Of a DNA stretch of 64,000 bases, positions 1-7,783 are shown piece by piece. Location: assembly GCF_018613655.1 (NCBI RefSeq), contig NZ_JAGGPW010000003.1, positions 25,780 through 89,779 of the forward strand, in the 5' to 3' direction. Source of the DNA: Planococcus sp. ISL-109. GTDB taxonomy: Bacteria > Bacillota > Bacilli > Bacillales_A > Planococcaceae. Under the pieces are notes generated by a model. That model saw only the letters and a list, made by a program, of their open reading frames with translations. It did not search any database and was not told where the DNA came from. Within the stretch, counting starts at the first letter, position 1. Each line of letters starts with the position of its first letter. Made by a program: the position numbers and the translations under genes.

Positions 1-118
1 GAATTTCACCCGACCCCGAAGAACGCTATGAATGATTATCTGTAAGTTTAGCGTAAGGCTCCGGAGCTGTCCAGAAAAGAATCTCACGTTGCTTTCCAAC
101 ATCTAAATTAAGTGATGT

Positions 119-418
119 TCACCACATCGGGCCGCGTTCGTCCGTCAGTTCGATAAAGAAAGGGTATATGCCCATAATAAATAAAAATGACAGTCCGAAT
201 AATGCGAGAGAAGCGAATGGTTCAATGCCAAAAGCGACCGAAATGAACATAATGAGGGGTGCGGCAAAGACAAATAAGCTGGTCTTTTTACGGGCTGCCA
301 GCGTCAAAAATTGCTCTTGCTGGCAGAACGGACATTTCAAACTATCTCCGAGTGTAAACAGCCGGAGCACAGTTTGTCCCCATGTCCACTTATCCCCGCA
401 ATTTTGGCACTTTGGCAT
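119..418 (-). CDS. Small CXXC-20-CXXC zinc-ribbon membrane protein
   Basis: A 99-residue protein starting at MPKCQNC. It has a CxxC pair (CQNC, residues 4-7) and a second pair (CPFC) about 20 residues later, the layout of the CXXC_20_CXXC small protein family, so it probably binds one zinc at its cytoplasmic N-terminus. Two hydrophobic stretches follow (about residues 45-65 and 68-88), suggesting a small membrane protein. An upstream in-frame ATG exists, but the start at 418 is preceded by a purine-rich GGGGGGA ribosome site, so it is preferred. The family has no established function. It stands alone; the neighbouring deaminase is on the same strand but 90 bases away. Confidence 0.7.
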   Translation of the reverse strand: MPKCQNCGDKWTWGQTVLRLFTLGDSLKCPFCQQEQFLTLAARKKTSLFVFAAPLIMFISVAFGIEPFASLALFGLSFLFIMGIYPFFIELTDERGPMW

Positions 419-507
419 CGCACTTCCCCCCAATCTATCAGCTATCTATACATACGCATGAAGGTGGAATAAGTTCCCAAAACAGACCCGAAATGTGAGA
501 TTTTTGT

Positions 508-966
508 TTAGTTACCGCTTCTTTCAGCAAAAATGCGCATCGGACTTACCTGTTCGCCTGTAAGCGGCATATGATGCAGGCGCAGCATCCTGTCACCCGG
601 CGATTTTTGCAGGTCTTCATAAATTTCCTGCGATTTCCCGAGTCCTGCTGCGACCGCTTCATCAATCGTGCAGCAGTATATAATTTTTTCAATGCCTGCA
701 AAATACATCGCCGTCAAGCACATGGGACAAGGTTCGCTGCTCGCATACATGATTGTGCCCGGAAGCTCCGCCGCCTGAAGTTCCTCCTGCGCACGCCGCA
801 CAGCGAGCATTTCCGCATGCCCTGAGACATCATGTGCTTTGTGCAATTCATTGACCCCTTCGGCAATGATTTCGCCGTCTTTCACAAGCACCGCCCCAAA
901 AGGCTGTCCTCCTTCTTCAACGTTCATGAGTGCCAAGCTCACAGCCCGTTCCATAAAACGATCCAT
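508..966 (-). CDS. Nucleoside/guanine deaminase (CDA superfamily)
   Basis: A 152-residue zinc-dependent deaminase of the cytidine deaminase superfamily, most like bacterial guanine deaminases (GuaD) and related nucleoside deaminases. The zinc and catalytic signature is visible: HAE at about residues 52-54 (histidine ligand plus proton-shuttling glutamate) and PCPMC at about residues 83-87 (two cysteine ligands). The start at 966 is preceded by a strong GGGAGGGGG site; the longer in-frame extension upstream overlaps the dioxygenase gene and is not credible. It probably acts in cytoplasmic purine salvage, converting guanine to xanthine. The substrate cannot be fixed from sequence; tRNA adenosine deaminase is less likely because such proteins have different flanking motifs. 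Confidence 0.8.
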   Translation of the reverse strand: MDRFMERAVSLALMNVEEGGQPFGAVLVKDGEIIAEGVNELHKAHDVSGHAEMLAVRRAQEELQAAELPGTIMYASSEPCPMCLTAMYFAGIEKIIYCCTIDEAVAAGLGKSQEIYEDLQKSPGDRMLRLHHMPLTGEQVSPMRIFAERSGN

Positions 967-1063
967 TTTGCCCCCTCCCTTTCCATTGATTGTTCTTCTG
1001 TAACTTATACCCGCTTGCAAAAGAAAAGAGCACCGCTCTGTTTTCGAGCAACGCCAGTTTCGT

Positions 1064-2047
1064 TCATAAATATTCTTTGTCGATCTTCTGTGTGCTGCGC
1101 ACCGTATCGATCGGCCGCACCATGCTTTCGATCTGCTCACGCTTCGGCTCCAAAAACGGCGGCAATGATAATTTCTCACCGAGCGTTTCATACGGCTCGT
1201 CGCCTAAAAAGCCTGGACCATCCGTTGCCCATTCGAACAACAATCCAGAAGCTACACGCGCATACAACGATTCGAAAAAGAAACGGTCGACGTATCCGGA
1301 AGTCGAAAATCCGGCTTGCTCCATATGTTCAATCCATTCGTTCAAAGCTGCCCGGTCAGCGACGCGGAATGCCGCGTGGTGAACCGTGCCGAATCCTTGT
1401 GTACCGGAAGGCAGAACGGCATTGTGCTCGACAATCACTTGTGCGCCGTTTCCGCCTTCGCCCATTTCGAATAAATGCACATCGCCTTCACTAGCGACTT
1501 CGCGCATATGCATCGCCTTTTCCAACACTTGCTTCAAATAATCGAACTGTCCAATGCGGATATGTATCGGACCAAGCCCTGTGATGGCAAATTCGAGCGG
1601 AACCGGCCCGTCTTGCCACGGCGTACCCGTTGCGACTCCCCTATTGTTCTCATCCGAGACGAGCATGTATTGCTGCTCGTCAAAATCCGAGAACGACAGA
1701 GTTTTGACGCCGAACTGCTCACTTATCACGCTATGCTGCACTTCATATTTATCGAAACGCTTTTCCCAATAACTAAGCGCTTCATCTGTCGGTACACGAA
1801 AAGCCGTTTTGTAGATTTCGTTCGTGCCATGGGTTCCTTTTGGGATGCCCGGAAAGTCAAAAAACGTCATATCCGTTCCTGCAGACCCTTTATCATCTGC
1901 AAAAAACAGATGATAGGTTTGGATATCGTCTTGGTTCACCGTCTTTTTCACTAAACGCATGCCCAAAACATAGGTGAAAAACTCATAACTCTTCTCAGCG
2001 CTGCTGGTGATCGCCGTTACGTGGTGGATTCCTTTCAACTCATTCAT
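1064..2047 (-). CDS. Ring-cleaving dioxygenase, MhqO/MhqA-like (VOC fold)
   Basis: A 327-residue two-domain vicinal-oxygen-chelate protein. It opens with IHHVTAIT and carries a second module around residues 150-290 with HIRIGQFD and a VHHAAFRV histidine motif, as in extradiol dioxygenases that use a mononuclear metal. In Bacillus subtilis the homologues MhqA and MhqO belong to the MhqR regulon and open hydroquinone or catechol rings. Here the start codon lies inside the end of the MarR/MhqR-like gene (8-base overlap), so the two are co-transcribed and translationally coupled. This supports a quinone-detoxification role. The exact substrate is inferred, not proven. Confidence 0.82.
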   Translation of the reverse strand: MNELKGIHHVTAITSSAEKSYEFFTYVLGMRLVKKTVNQDDIQTYHLFFADDKGSAGTDMTFFDFPGIPKGTHGTNEIYKTAFRVPTDEALSYWEKRFDKYEVQHSVISEQFGVKTLSFSDFDEQQYMLVSDENNRGVATGTPWQDGPVPLEFAITGLGPIHIRIGQFDYLKQVLEKAMHMREVASEGDVHLFEMGEGGNGAQVIVEHNAVLPSGTQGFGTVHHAAFRVADRAALNEWIEHMEQAGFSTSGYVDRFFFESLYARVASGLLFEWATDGPGFLGDEPYETLGEKLSLPPFLEPKREQIESMVRPIDTVRSTQKIDKEYL

Positions 2048-2516
2048 GCATACCGCTCCTCTTCTTCGCTTTTTCTACTCCGTCGCTTTCCTGCGCTTCG
2101 TAGCCGACTTTCTTCAATGTCCGGATCAATTCCGCCACTTCCTCCTCAGTGAGTCCGGCAAATACTTTATTCATTTGCAGCTCATGCTCGGGGAAAATAC
2201 GGTCCATCACGTTGTGTCCGTCTTCTGTCAAAAGCGCATACGTCACGCGGCGGTCTTCTTTGCACGCTTCGCGTTCGACATACCCCTTATGCATCAATTT
2301 ATCGACAACATACGTGATGCTGCTGCTTGCAATGAGCACTTTCTTGCCGATAGCCTGGATCGGCTGGCGGCCTTGGTGATACAGCAGTTCTAGTACCGAG
2401 AACTCTGTCGCATTCAATCCGTAGTCGGCGACGTCGCGCTTGATGGCATCATGCACCGCATCGGCTGCCCGAATCAAGACGGTGACGGCTTTTAAATTTT
2501 GATTTAGCAATTCCAT
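2040..2516 (-). CDS. mhqR: MarR-family repressor, MhqR-like
   Basis: A 158-residue winged-helix MarR regulator. The recognition-helix region (around SSSITYVVDKL) and the wing with conserved DRR (EDRRVTYALLTEDG) are clear. The overall sequence, including the stretch YGLNATEFSVLELLYHQG, closely resembles B. subtilis MhqR, which senses methylhydroquinone and diamide-type stress and represses azoreductase, nitroreductase and ring-cleavage genes. It is the first gene of a two-gene operon with the dioxygenase and has an AAGGAG site 9 bases before ATG. A perfect AATTAAA/TTTAATT inverted repeat sits just upstream of the ribosome site, so autorepression is likely. The symbol is assigned by similarity recalled from the family. 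Confidence 0.75.
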   Translation of the reverse strand: MELLNQNLKAVTVLIRAADAVHDAIKRDVADYGLNATEFSVLELLYHQGRQPIQAIGKKVLIASSSITYVVDKLMHKGYVEREACKEDRRVTYALLTEDGHNVMDRIFPEHELQMNKVFAGLTEEEVAELIRTLKKVGYEAQESDGVEKAKKRSGMHE

Positions 2517-2537
2517 ATTGTTAGCTCCTTTATTTCG

Positions 2538-2556
2538 AATTAAAATATCTTTAATT
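2538..2556. promoter_or_regulatory. Inverted repeat, probable MhqR/MarR operator
   Basis: Arms AATTAAA and TTTAATT match perfectly around the 5-base spacer ATATC. The repeat lies between the promoter region and the ribosome site of the MarR gene, the usual position of an autoregulatory MarR operator. The binding protein is inferred from position only. Confidence 0.5.
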
Positions 2557-2619
2557 AAAAGTAATTATATCAAGCCTATATCCAAGGGTCAAGAAATCGA
2601 ATTCCATATACACCCAAAC

Positions 2620-2660
2620 ACAAATGCTCCCTTCCGCATTTCGCGAAAAGAAGCATTTGT
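2620..2660. repeat. Long-loop inverted repeat after thioesterase gene
   Basis: ACAAATGCT at 2620-2628 pairs with AGCATTTGT at 2652-2660. It lies a few bases beyond the thioesterase stop codon, so it may fold at the 3' end of that transcript. There is no clear T-run, so it is not called a terminator. Confidence 0.3.
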
Positions 2661-2664
2661 AAGA

Positions 2665-3108
2665 TCACAATTTAAAAGTGCCGGTACTATATGCCAGCAG
2701 TTCGTCTTGGTCGCTGAGCACGCGCCCTGTCAAAATGGCGGTGCTATTCGTTTGGTGCAGCACTTCTGCATGAAACGTAGCGGTTCCTTCCGCCAAACTC
2801 TTAATGAAGCGGACTTCCATTTGAATGGTCGACACCGCATCACTCCCCAGTGAACGCGAAGCCAGCCCCATGACAATATCCAGCCCTGACATGATCGCTC
2901 CCCCGTGCAGCATGTTTTGCATATTATCATTTTCCGGCTTTCTCGCCAGCCGCATGACAGCTTTGCCATATTCGACTTTTTCGATTTCGAAACCGAGCAG
3001 TTGGAAATACTGCCCGCTCTCAAATTGCTCGATTAATTGTGTGTATTCTTTCAGCTCTTGCACATAATCCCCTCCGGTTGTTAATGCTTCCATTAGTATA
3101 TCATCCAT
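2665..3108 (-). CDS. PaaI-type hotdog-fold thioesterase
   Basis: A 147-residue hotdog-fold acyl-CoA thioesterase of the PaaI group. The signature HGGAIMSGLDIVMG (about residues 69-82) is the family's catalytic-helix motif, and the later QMEVRFIKSL strand is also typical. Such enzymes hydrolyse short or aromatic acyl-CoA esters in the cytoplasm. Two starts are possible: ATG at 3108 has GGAAG immediately before it, while the internal MEAL start would give a protein 5 residues shorter; neither ribosome site is ideal. The gene lies between the mhqR operon and a divergent esterase and has no obvious operon partner. The substrate is unknown. Confidence 0.72.
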   Translation of the reverse strand: MDDILMEALTTGGDYVQELKEYTQLIEQFESGQYFQLLGFEIEKVEYGKAVMRLARKPENDNMQNMLHGGAIMSGLDIVMGLASRSLGSDAVSTIQMEVRFIKSLAEGTATFHAEVLHQTNSTAILTGRVLSDQDELLAYSTGTFKL

Positions 3109-3188
3109 CTTCCATGCGAGAAGATGGCAGGGTTTTTCTGAATTAAAGCGAACTACTTTTATAGAATGATCTTAAAGGAGGTTTTTGG

Positions 3189-3932
3189 ATGACGCAAGAT
3201 TTTAATATACTCCCCGGCGCTGAACCGTTTATTGCGGAAGGAGGAAAAACAGGAATTCTCGTTTCCCATGGTTTTACCGGCACGACGCAAAGCATGCGGC
3301 CACTTGCAGAAGCGTTTCACAAAGCAGGTTACAGCGTTTACGCGCCTCGTCTGAGAGGGCATGGCACGCATTACGAAGAAATGGAGCAGACGACATATCA
3401 AGACTGGATCGCTTCTGTCGAAGAAGCCTACGCTTGGCTGCAGGAGCGCTGCGACACAATTTTCATGGCCGGCTTGTCGATGGGCGCTACGCTTGCGCTC
3501 TATATGGCGGCGAAACATCCTGAACTCCGTGCGGTTTCTTTAATAAATGCCGCAGTCGAGGTACCATCGATGGATGGTGTCAAAGAGTTGCAGGACGTCC
3601 GCTTTTTGGACGCCATCGGATCTGATATCAAAAAATCAGGAATAACGGAACTCGCTTATGAGAAAACTCCGGTCGCCTCAGTAAAGGAAATCCTGCATCT
3701 CATGGAAGAAGTCCGTAAAAACTTATCGGCTATCCATTGCCCGGCCCTCATTTTTGTCTCAACAGAAGACCATGTCGTACCGCCTGATAACGCACAGTTC
3801 ATTTATGACCACATTTCATCAAGCGAAAAAAACATCGTCGAAATGCCTGACAGCTATCATGTCGCGACACTGGATAATGACCAGCAACGGATCATCGATG
3901 AAACGCTCGCTTTTTTCCGAAAATTCGAATGA
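3189..3932 (+). CDS. Carboxylesterase / monoacylglycerol lipase (Est30-like)
   Basis: A 247-residue alpha/beta hydrolase. The oxyanion-hole motif SHGFTGTTQS (about residues 26-35), nucleophile elbow GLSMG (Ser97), an acid residue in STEDHVVP (about 196) and the catalytic histidine in SYHVATLD (about 226) are all present. Length and motifs match the Geobacillus Est30 carboxylesterase and Bacillus monoacylglycerol lipase group, which cleave short- to medium-chain esters in the cytoplasm. A near-perfect AAAGGAGG sits 7 bases upstream of ATG. It is a single-gene unit: its stop lies just before a strong bidirectional hairpin. Est30 homologues often adjoin secG/rnr, but here they do not. Confidence 0.85.
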   Translation: MTQDFNILPGAEPFIAEGGKTGILVSHGFTGTTQSMRPLAEAFHKAGYSVYAPRLRGHGTHYEEMEQTTYQDWIASVEEAYAWLQERCDTIFMAGLSMGATLALYMAAKHPELRAVSLINAAVEVPSMDGVKELQDVRFLDAIGSDIKKSGITELAYEKTPVASVKEILHLMEEVRKNLSAIHCPALIFVSTEDHVVPPDNAQFIYDHISSSEKNIVEMPDSYHVATLDNDQQRIIDETLAFFRKFE

Positions 3933-3952
3933 CCGGACCGGACAGCTTTCAC

Positions 3953-4007
3953 GAAAACAGCAGAAGGACGAACCGCATTCTCTGCGGTTTGTCCTTCTGC
4001 TGTTTTC
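3953..4007. terminator. Bidirectional terminator between esterase and O-methyltransferase
   Basis: A stem of about 25 bp runs from GAAAACAGCAGAAGG to CCTTCTGCTGTTTTC around the loop TTCTC. It is flanked by A and T runs, so it can end the convergent transcripts from both sides. Confidence 0.88.
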
Positions 4008-4637
4008 TTAACTGTTGATAAGAGCAGTCCATCGCCGATCGGCAATATAATCGACTCCAATTGCAGATGGCTTGCTGCGGTTTTATTGAACTTCTTCATG
4101 ATGCCAGTATGGCGACGCTGGGCATCCGCATGTACGAACACTGCCCCGCACCAATACATTATCGGCTACGATGAGTGCCCCGTCTTGTGCAAGTTCCAAG
4201 CAGGCATTCAAATAATTTTCATAGTTTTCCTTATCGGCGTCGATGAAAAAGAAGTCGAATGTCCGACCGCCTTTTTTGAGTTTTTTGAGGCTTTCCAGCG
4301 CCGGGCCTGTCATATAGTCTACTTTTTCGCCGAATCCGGCTGTTGTGAGATGCGCTTTTGCAAGTTCAGCATAGTCTTGTTCCAATTCCAAGGACGTCAA
4401 GTGCCCGTTGATGCCGAGCCCCCGCGCCAGGCAAATGCCGCTATAGCCGCCAAGCGCACCGATTTCCAATACATTCTCCGCATCCGACATCGCGACAAGC
4501 ATCGTCAGCAGTTTACCCGACGCCGGCGACACAGAAATCGGCCGTATGCCTTTCGCCTCGATCACACCAAGGACACCCTCTAGCAATTCATCTTGTCCTG
4601 CAAATAATCCATCAATATACGCATTGATTTCCTTCAT
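4008..4637 (-). pseudogene. O-methyltransferase (YrrM-like), frameshifted
   Basis: Class I SAM-dependent O-methyltransferase of the COG4122/YrrM family. The first 170 residues are normal: SAM motif VLEIGALGGYSG, then SLELEQDY, then FFFIDADKENY and ALIVADNVL. After LVRGSV (near 4131) the frame runs to a stop at 4083. The missing C-terminus (VHADAQRRH, MKKFNK, then ILPIGDGL) is intact in another frame. Near 4038 the original frame resumes, giving ALINS and a TAA at 4008, flush against the terminator hairpin. One inserted base near 4131 and one lost base near 4038 would therefore restore a family-length protein of about 209 residues. It is either two sequencing errors or a real pseudogene. Confidence 0.75.
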
Positions 4638-4668
4638 CCTGACTTCACTCCCTGTTCAATTAAAAGCG

Positions 4669-5001
4669 CCTGCCCGGTCGACGTGGCTATGGGATGCTGC
4701 AAGCCTTCGGGATGCCCCGCAAGGAACTATTGAATTTCTGGAACAGAGAAACATCAATAAAGCTTATGTTCAAATTAACCGATTGCTCTCTTTTGCTGTG
4801 TATGGAAGCTTTATCAAATCCGCAAAAACTTCAGGAGTCCAAGTGTATGCACTGGACGGGGCGGACTGGTAGCCCCGAAAGGCCATTAATCGCTCATTCA
4901 GCTATATTGGATTGGCTCGAACGCTTTCAGCAACAGCACGCTCCTTCCCAGCAGTCTTCAGGCACCCATCTCGACGTCGAACCGTATCTTTACACAGCTG
5001 G
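4669..5001 (+). pseudogene. Relic of a secreted hypothetical protein (STWLWD...HLDVEPYL type)
   Basis: Plus-strand coding remnant without a start codon or signal peptide. Frame 1 reads STWLWDAAS, then NINKAYVQINR and VQVYALDGADW up to a stop near 4872. The next frame continues with ILDWLERFQQQ and GTHLDVEPYL to about 4980. These pieces in this order resemble a Bacillales family of putative glycosidase-like secreted proteins (STWLWD followed by GIHLDVEPYL). At least one frameshift and both ends are missing; the 3' end is cut off by the terminator of the next gene. The family assignment is from memory and moderate. Confidence 0.5.
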
Positions 5002-5005
5002 CGCA

Positions 5006-5050
5006 AAAAAAGCTGCCAGAACTCATTCGATCGAGTTCCGGCAGCTTTTT
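5006..5050. terminator. Terminator of the Na/Pi transporter gene
   Basis: AAAAGCTGCC and GAACTC pair with GAGTTC and GGCAGCTTTT (one bulge), giving a stem with A/T tails. On the minus strand it follows the phosphate transporter stop by about 38 bases. Confidence 0.82.
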
Positions 5051-5087
5051 CTTTATCAATTATGCCATTTCAGATTGGCCACTTCTA

Positions 5088-6710
5088 TCATTCGATTTCC
5101 AGTACGGTTTCAGCGATATTGACCGCGTGATCGCCCACTCGTTCGAGGTTGCTGACCATGTCGGTAAAGATAATCCCAGCCGTACCCGTGCATTCGCGGT
5201 TAGTTACACGCAAAATATGCTTTTTGCGCAAGACACGTTCCATCCGGTCGATATCATCTTCTTTTTTCGCTACTTCTTTCGCTTCTTCAATATCATCTGT
5301 ATCGAGTGCATGGATCGCCTGACGCAATGTCGATAGCGTCAGCGTAAACATCTCATCGATATCGGAAATCGCATCTTCCGAGAACACCACTTTGTTTTCG
5401 CGCTGATAATCGACCAGTTCCATAATGTTTTCCATGTGATCGCCTACGCGCTCCAAATCACGCACCGTGTTGAGCAGGACGCTATGCGTTTTGGAATCGT
5501 GCTGTGTTAAGGAATGCGTCGAGATTTTAGTCATATATTCCGAAATGCTTTCATCCAAACTGTTGATGGCACTCTCGTATTGGATGACTAAATCGCGGTG
5601 TTTGTCTTTTTTCGTATTGAAATACGCAATGACTTCTTCCAAGCCTTCGCCGGCAAGCTCCGCCATGCGCAATACTTCTTTTTTCGCTTGGCCGATTGCA
5701 ATAGAAGGCGATTGTTCGATAAAGCGGTCATCCAAATGTTCCGGCCTGTGAGCAATGGCTTTATCATCGCCAGGAATGGCCTTGATGACGAGCCAGGCGA
5801 GCACAGCGACAAACGGCAATTGGATCGCTGCGTTGGATACATTGAAGATGCCGTGTGCAAAGGCAATCGTCATTTCCGGATTCAAATTGAGTCCAGCTTG
5901 GATATATTCGATAAGCGCTGTAAACGGAACGAGCAACAGCAAGACGACAACCGTCCCGACAACATTGAATATGACGTGTACCAACGCTGCACGCTTTGCG
6001 GTCACCGATGCGCCAACCGCTGCCAGAACTGCCGTAATTGTAGTGCCGATATTATCCCCGAACAGGACCGGCAAGGCGGCGTCCAACGTCATCGAGCCTT
6101 GTGCAAACAAAGTCTGCAGCAGACCGATTGCTGCTGAGGAGCTTTGGACCGATACAGTGAAAATCGTTCCGATCAATACGCCTAGCAAAGGATTATTACT
6201 CATGCTGATCGTCAGTTCCTGGAACAATGGTGCATCGCGCAGTGGATACAGGCCGTCTCCCATCAAATTCAAGCCGAGGAATAGAGCACCGAAGCCGAAA
6301 ATCGCCCGGCCATAGTTTTTTATTCTTTCATTATGGAAGAAAAACAGTAGTAAAGTTCCCAAAGCGATAATCGGAAACGCATATTCCGAAATCTTGATTC
6401 CGATAATAAACGCGGTAGCCGTGGTCCCGATGTTCGCGCCGATGATGACGCCGATTGCTTGGCGCAGCGTCATGAATCCAGCGTTGACCAGACCGATTGT
6501 CAGTACCGTTGTTCCGGTACTTGTTTGAAGCAAAATGGTTACGACGATACCGGCAATCATCCCTTTGATCGGGTTGGTCGTAAAACGGTCCAATAGATTG
6601 CGGAGCCCGTCTCCTGCAATTTTTTGAAGGTTATCGCCCAAGGTTTTAATGCCGAATAGGAAAATCCCTAATCCACCTATGAATAAAAATACTAACTGTT
6701 GAACATCCAT
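5088..6710 (-). CDS. Na+/phosphate cotransporter with PhoU-like tail
   Basis: A 540-residue membrane protein with two inverted Na/Pi-cotransporter repeats. The first contains QTSTGTT (about residues 62-68) and the second QSSSAAIG (about 189-196), the glutamine/serine-rich motifs that line the phosphate site in NptA/SLC34-type carriers. The C-terminal 200 residues are soluble, helical and PhoU-like, with two copies of a VSNLERVGDH/VRDLERVGDH motif that in PhoU proteins binds metal clusters. It should import phosphate with sodium at the cytoplasmic membrane. AGGAGG lies close to the ATG at 6710. The next upstream gene is a broken ArsR regulator with no evident link to phosphate. Confidence 0.87.
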   Translation of the reverse strand: MDVQQLVFLFIGGLGIFLFGIKTLGDNLQKIAGDGLRNLLDRFTTNPIKGMIAGIVVTILLQTSTGTTVLTIGLVNAGFMTLRQAIGVIIGANIGTTATAFIIGIKISEYAFPIIALGTLLLFFFHNERIKNYGRAIFGFGALFLGLNLMGDGLYPLRDAPLFQELTISMSNNPLLGVLIGTIFTVSVQSSSAAIGLLQTLFAQGSMTLDAALPVLFGDNIGTTITAVLAAVGASVTAKRAALVHVIFNVVGTVVVLLLLVPFTALIEYIQAGLNLNPEMTIAFAHGIFNVSNAAIQLPFVAVLAWLVIKAIPGDDKAIAHRPEHLDDRFIEQSPSIAIGQAKKEVLRMAELAGEGLEEVIAYFNTKKDKHRDLVIQYESAINSLDESISEYMTKISTHSLTQHDSKTHSVLLNTVRDLERVGDHMENIMELVDYQRENKVVFSEDAISDIDEMFTLTLSTLRQAIHALDTDDIEEAKEVAKKEDDIDRMERVLRKKHILRVTNRECTGTAGIIFTDMVSNLERVGDHAVNIAETVLEIE

Positions 6711-6748
6711 TCCATTTCCTCCTAAGCCATATGTATGGGTATTGCCAT

Positions 6749-7111
6749 TTATTTATCGCAATCAATTCTGTGTCCCTTTTTTTCTAACTCGACAAGATAA
6801 TGATTTTTCTCTGGCAAAAGCTGTAAAATACTGAATACCATTTCGGCATTTTCATCATCCCGCTTTAATGAATAAAGTACCCATTGGCCTTTGCGGTTTT
6901 CTTCCACTAATCCAGTGTCCTTCAACTTCCGAATGTGCTGGCTGACAGCCGGCTGGCCACTCCCAAAAAAACTCCAACAAATCCACAGACACAAAAGGCT
7001 CTGGCTTGTAAAAGCTCAATCATCGTCAAGCGTGTTTTATCGCCTAATAATTTCAAAGTTAAACTTGCCTGCTCCAAGCTAAATTCGTGATTTTCTACAG
7101 TCAGTTTTCAT
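6749..7111 (-). pseudogene. ArsR/SmtB-family metal sensor, multiply frameshifted
   Basis: Winged-helix ArsR regulator broken into three frames. The first gives LEQASLTLKLLGDKTRLTMI and then ARAFCVC; the second DLLEFF; the third FGSGQPAVSQHIRKLKDTG to the normal C-terminus at 6749. A shift occurs after FCVC (near 6985-6990) and another in a run of seven T's (near 6970). At the 5' end, ATG at 7111 joins the frame only if one A of AAAA is removed; otherwise a TGA lies just upstream. The FCVCDL cysteine pair is the classic arsenic/cadmium-type ArsR metal site. No convincing ribosome site is visible. Either a pseudogene or several indel errors. Confidence 0.72.
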
Positions 7112-7339
7112 CTCAAACGATTTTAGTTATTATTTTTGACACAGCCACATAAACATATCACTATGCCCTTATGTGTTCAAGAACAAATTAGTTTACGTTA
7201 ATTTTACAATTTGATTATTTTCATCTTTTTGTCACAACATTTACAAATCCAAATCACATATGGCCTTTTCCGTTCTGCAAAGCTCGATAACTTCATTAAC
7301 TTTTGTACTTCGCTTATGAGGTTTCCCTGTACTTTCAGG

Positions 7340-7345
7340 TATAAT
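7340..7345 (+). promoter_or_regulatory. TATAAT -10 box for the 7383 gene
   Basis: A perfect TATAAT lies 38 bases before the TTG start at 7383. No good -35 box is seen at 16-18 bases. It overlaps the ATG of the longest reading frame, which argues that translation starts downstream. Confidence 0.45.
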
Positions 7346-7382
7346 GGAGCCGTTCCAATCCAACGGACAAGGAGGCGATTTT

Positions 7383-7664
7383 TTGGCTAGCCGAATATTT
7401 CTTTTCTCATACGAATGCGGCTCGGACAAGCAATGGACAGAGCGCTGCATCAATGAACGGATGGACCGTTTATATGACATCAAACAACTTCACGGCTCAT
7501 TGTACTTAATTAAAACGACTGACCAAGTGGACTTATTGGAAACGCACATAAGCGGATGCTTTGATCACCGGGATAGCTATTTCCTCGTCGACATTACCGA
7601 TCAGCCTCATGTCGGGCAGAATTTAACCGCCCCTTCCATTAAAAGCTGGATGAATAATATATAG
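7383..7664 (+). CDS. Small hypothetical protein, possibly SinR/Cas2-like fold
   Basis: A 93-residue protein beginning at TTG (MASRIFLFSY). AAGGAGG at 7369-7375 lies 7 bases before this TTG, and a TATAAT box overlaps the only upstream ATG, so the TTG start is preferred. The pattern SLYLIKT, then a stretch ending in DSYFLVDITD, then IKSWMNN resembles a small family annotated SinR-family or Cas2-like, in which the motif order is WLIKT...D.LFVIDIT...WL. That would predict a compact ferredoxin-like fold. There is no CRISPR array or other cas gene nearby, so an adaptation role is not supported. Function unknown; the resemblance is from motif order only. Confidence 0.55.
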   Translation: MASRIFLFSYECGSDKQWTERCINERMDRLYDIKQLHGSLYLIKTTDQVDLLETHISGCFDHRDSYFLVDITDQPHVGQNLTAPSIKSWMNNI

Positions 7665-7736
7665 GCCGCGAAGTGGCGCCAATGACTTTGTAATACGCTT
7701 ATCTTTTTCGGCTGCTCTTGCTTATCCAAAAAGACA

Positions 7737-7772
7737 AAAAGCCAGCCCTTCATTATAGAAGGGCTGGCTTTT
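7737..7772. terminator. Bidirectional terminator after SulP 1
   Basis: AAAAGCCAGCCCTTC pairs perfectly with GAAGGGCTGGCTTTT around ATTATA. It ends the minus-strand SulP gene and can also stop the plus-strand small gene. Confidence 0.9.
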
Positions 7773-7783
7773 ATTCATTCATA

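Noticed and set aside
1..45. Possible 3' end of a plus-strand gene at the window edge (frame 1 ends in NDYL and TAA; frame 3 ends in EERYE and TGA).
   Set aside because: Only 14 codons are visible and two frames are equally plausible, so neither the gene nor its strand can be supported.
4120..4140. Programmed frameshift in the O-methyltransferase gene.
   Set aside because: No slippery heptamer, internal Shine-Dalgarno or following structure is evident, and a second shift would also be required.
3857..4159. Minus-strand frame of 100 codons running through the terminator into the esterase gene.
   Set aside because: Only the part between about 4131 and 4038 is methyltransferase coding; the rest is read-through of the hairpin and antisense.
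4694..5122. Plus-strand frame of 142 codons upstream of the Na/Pi transporter end.
   Set aside because: It mixes antisense, relic and terminator sequence and has no ribosome site. Only its middle part belongs to the relic described.
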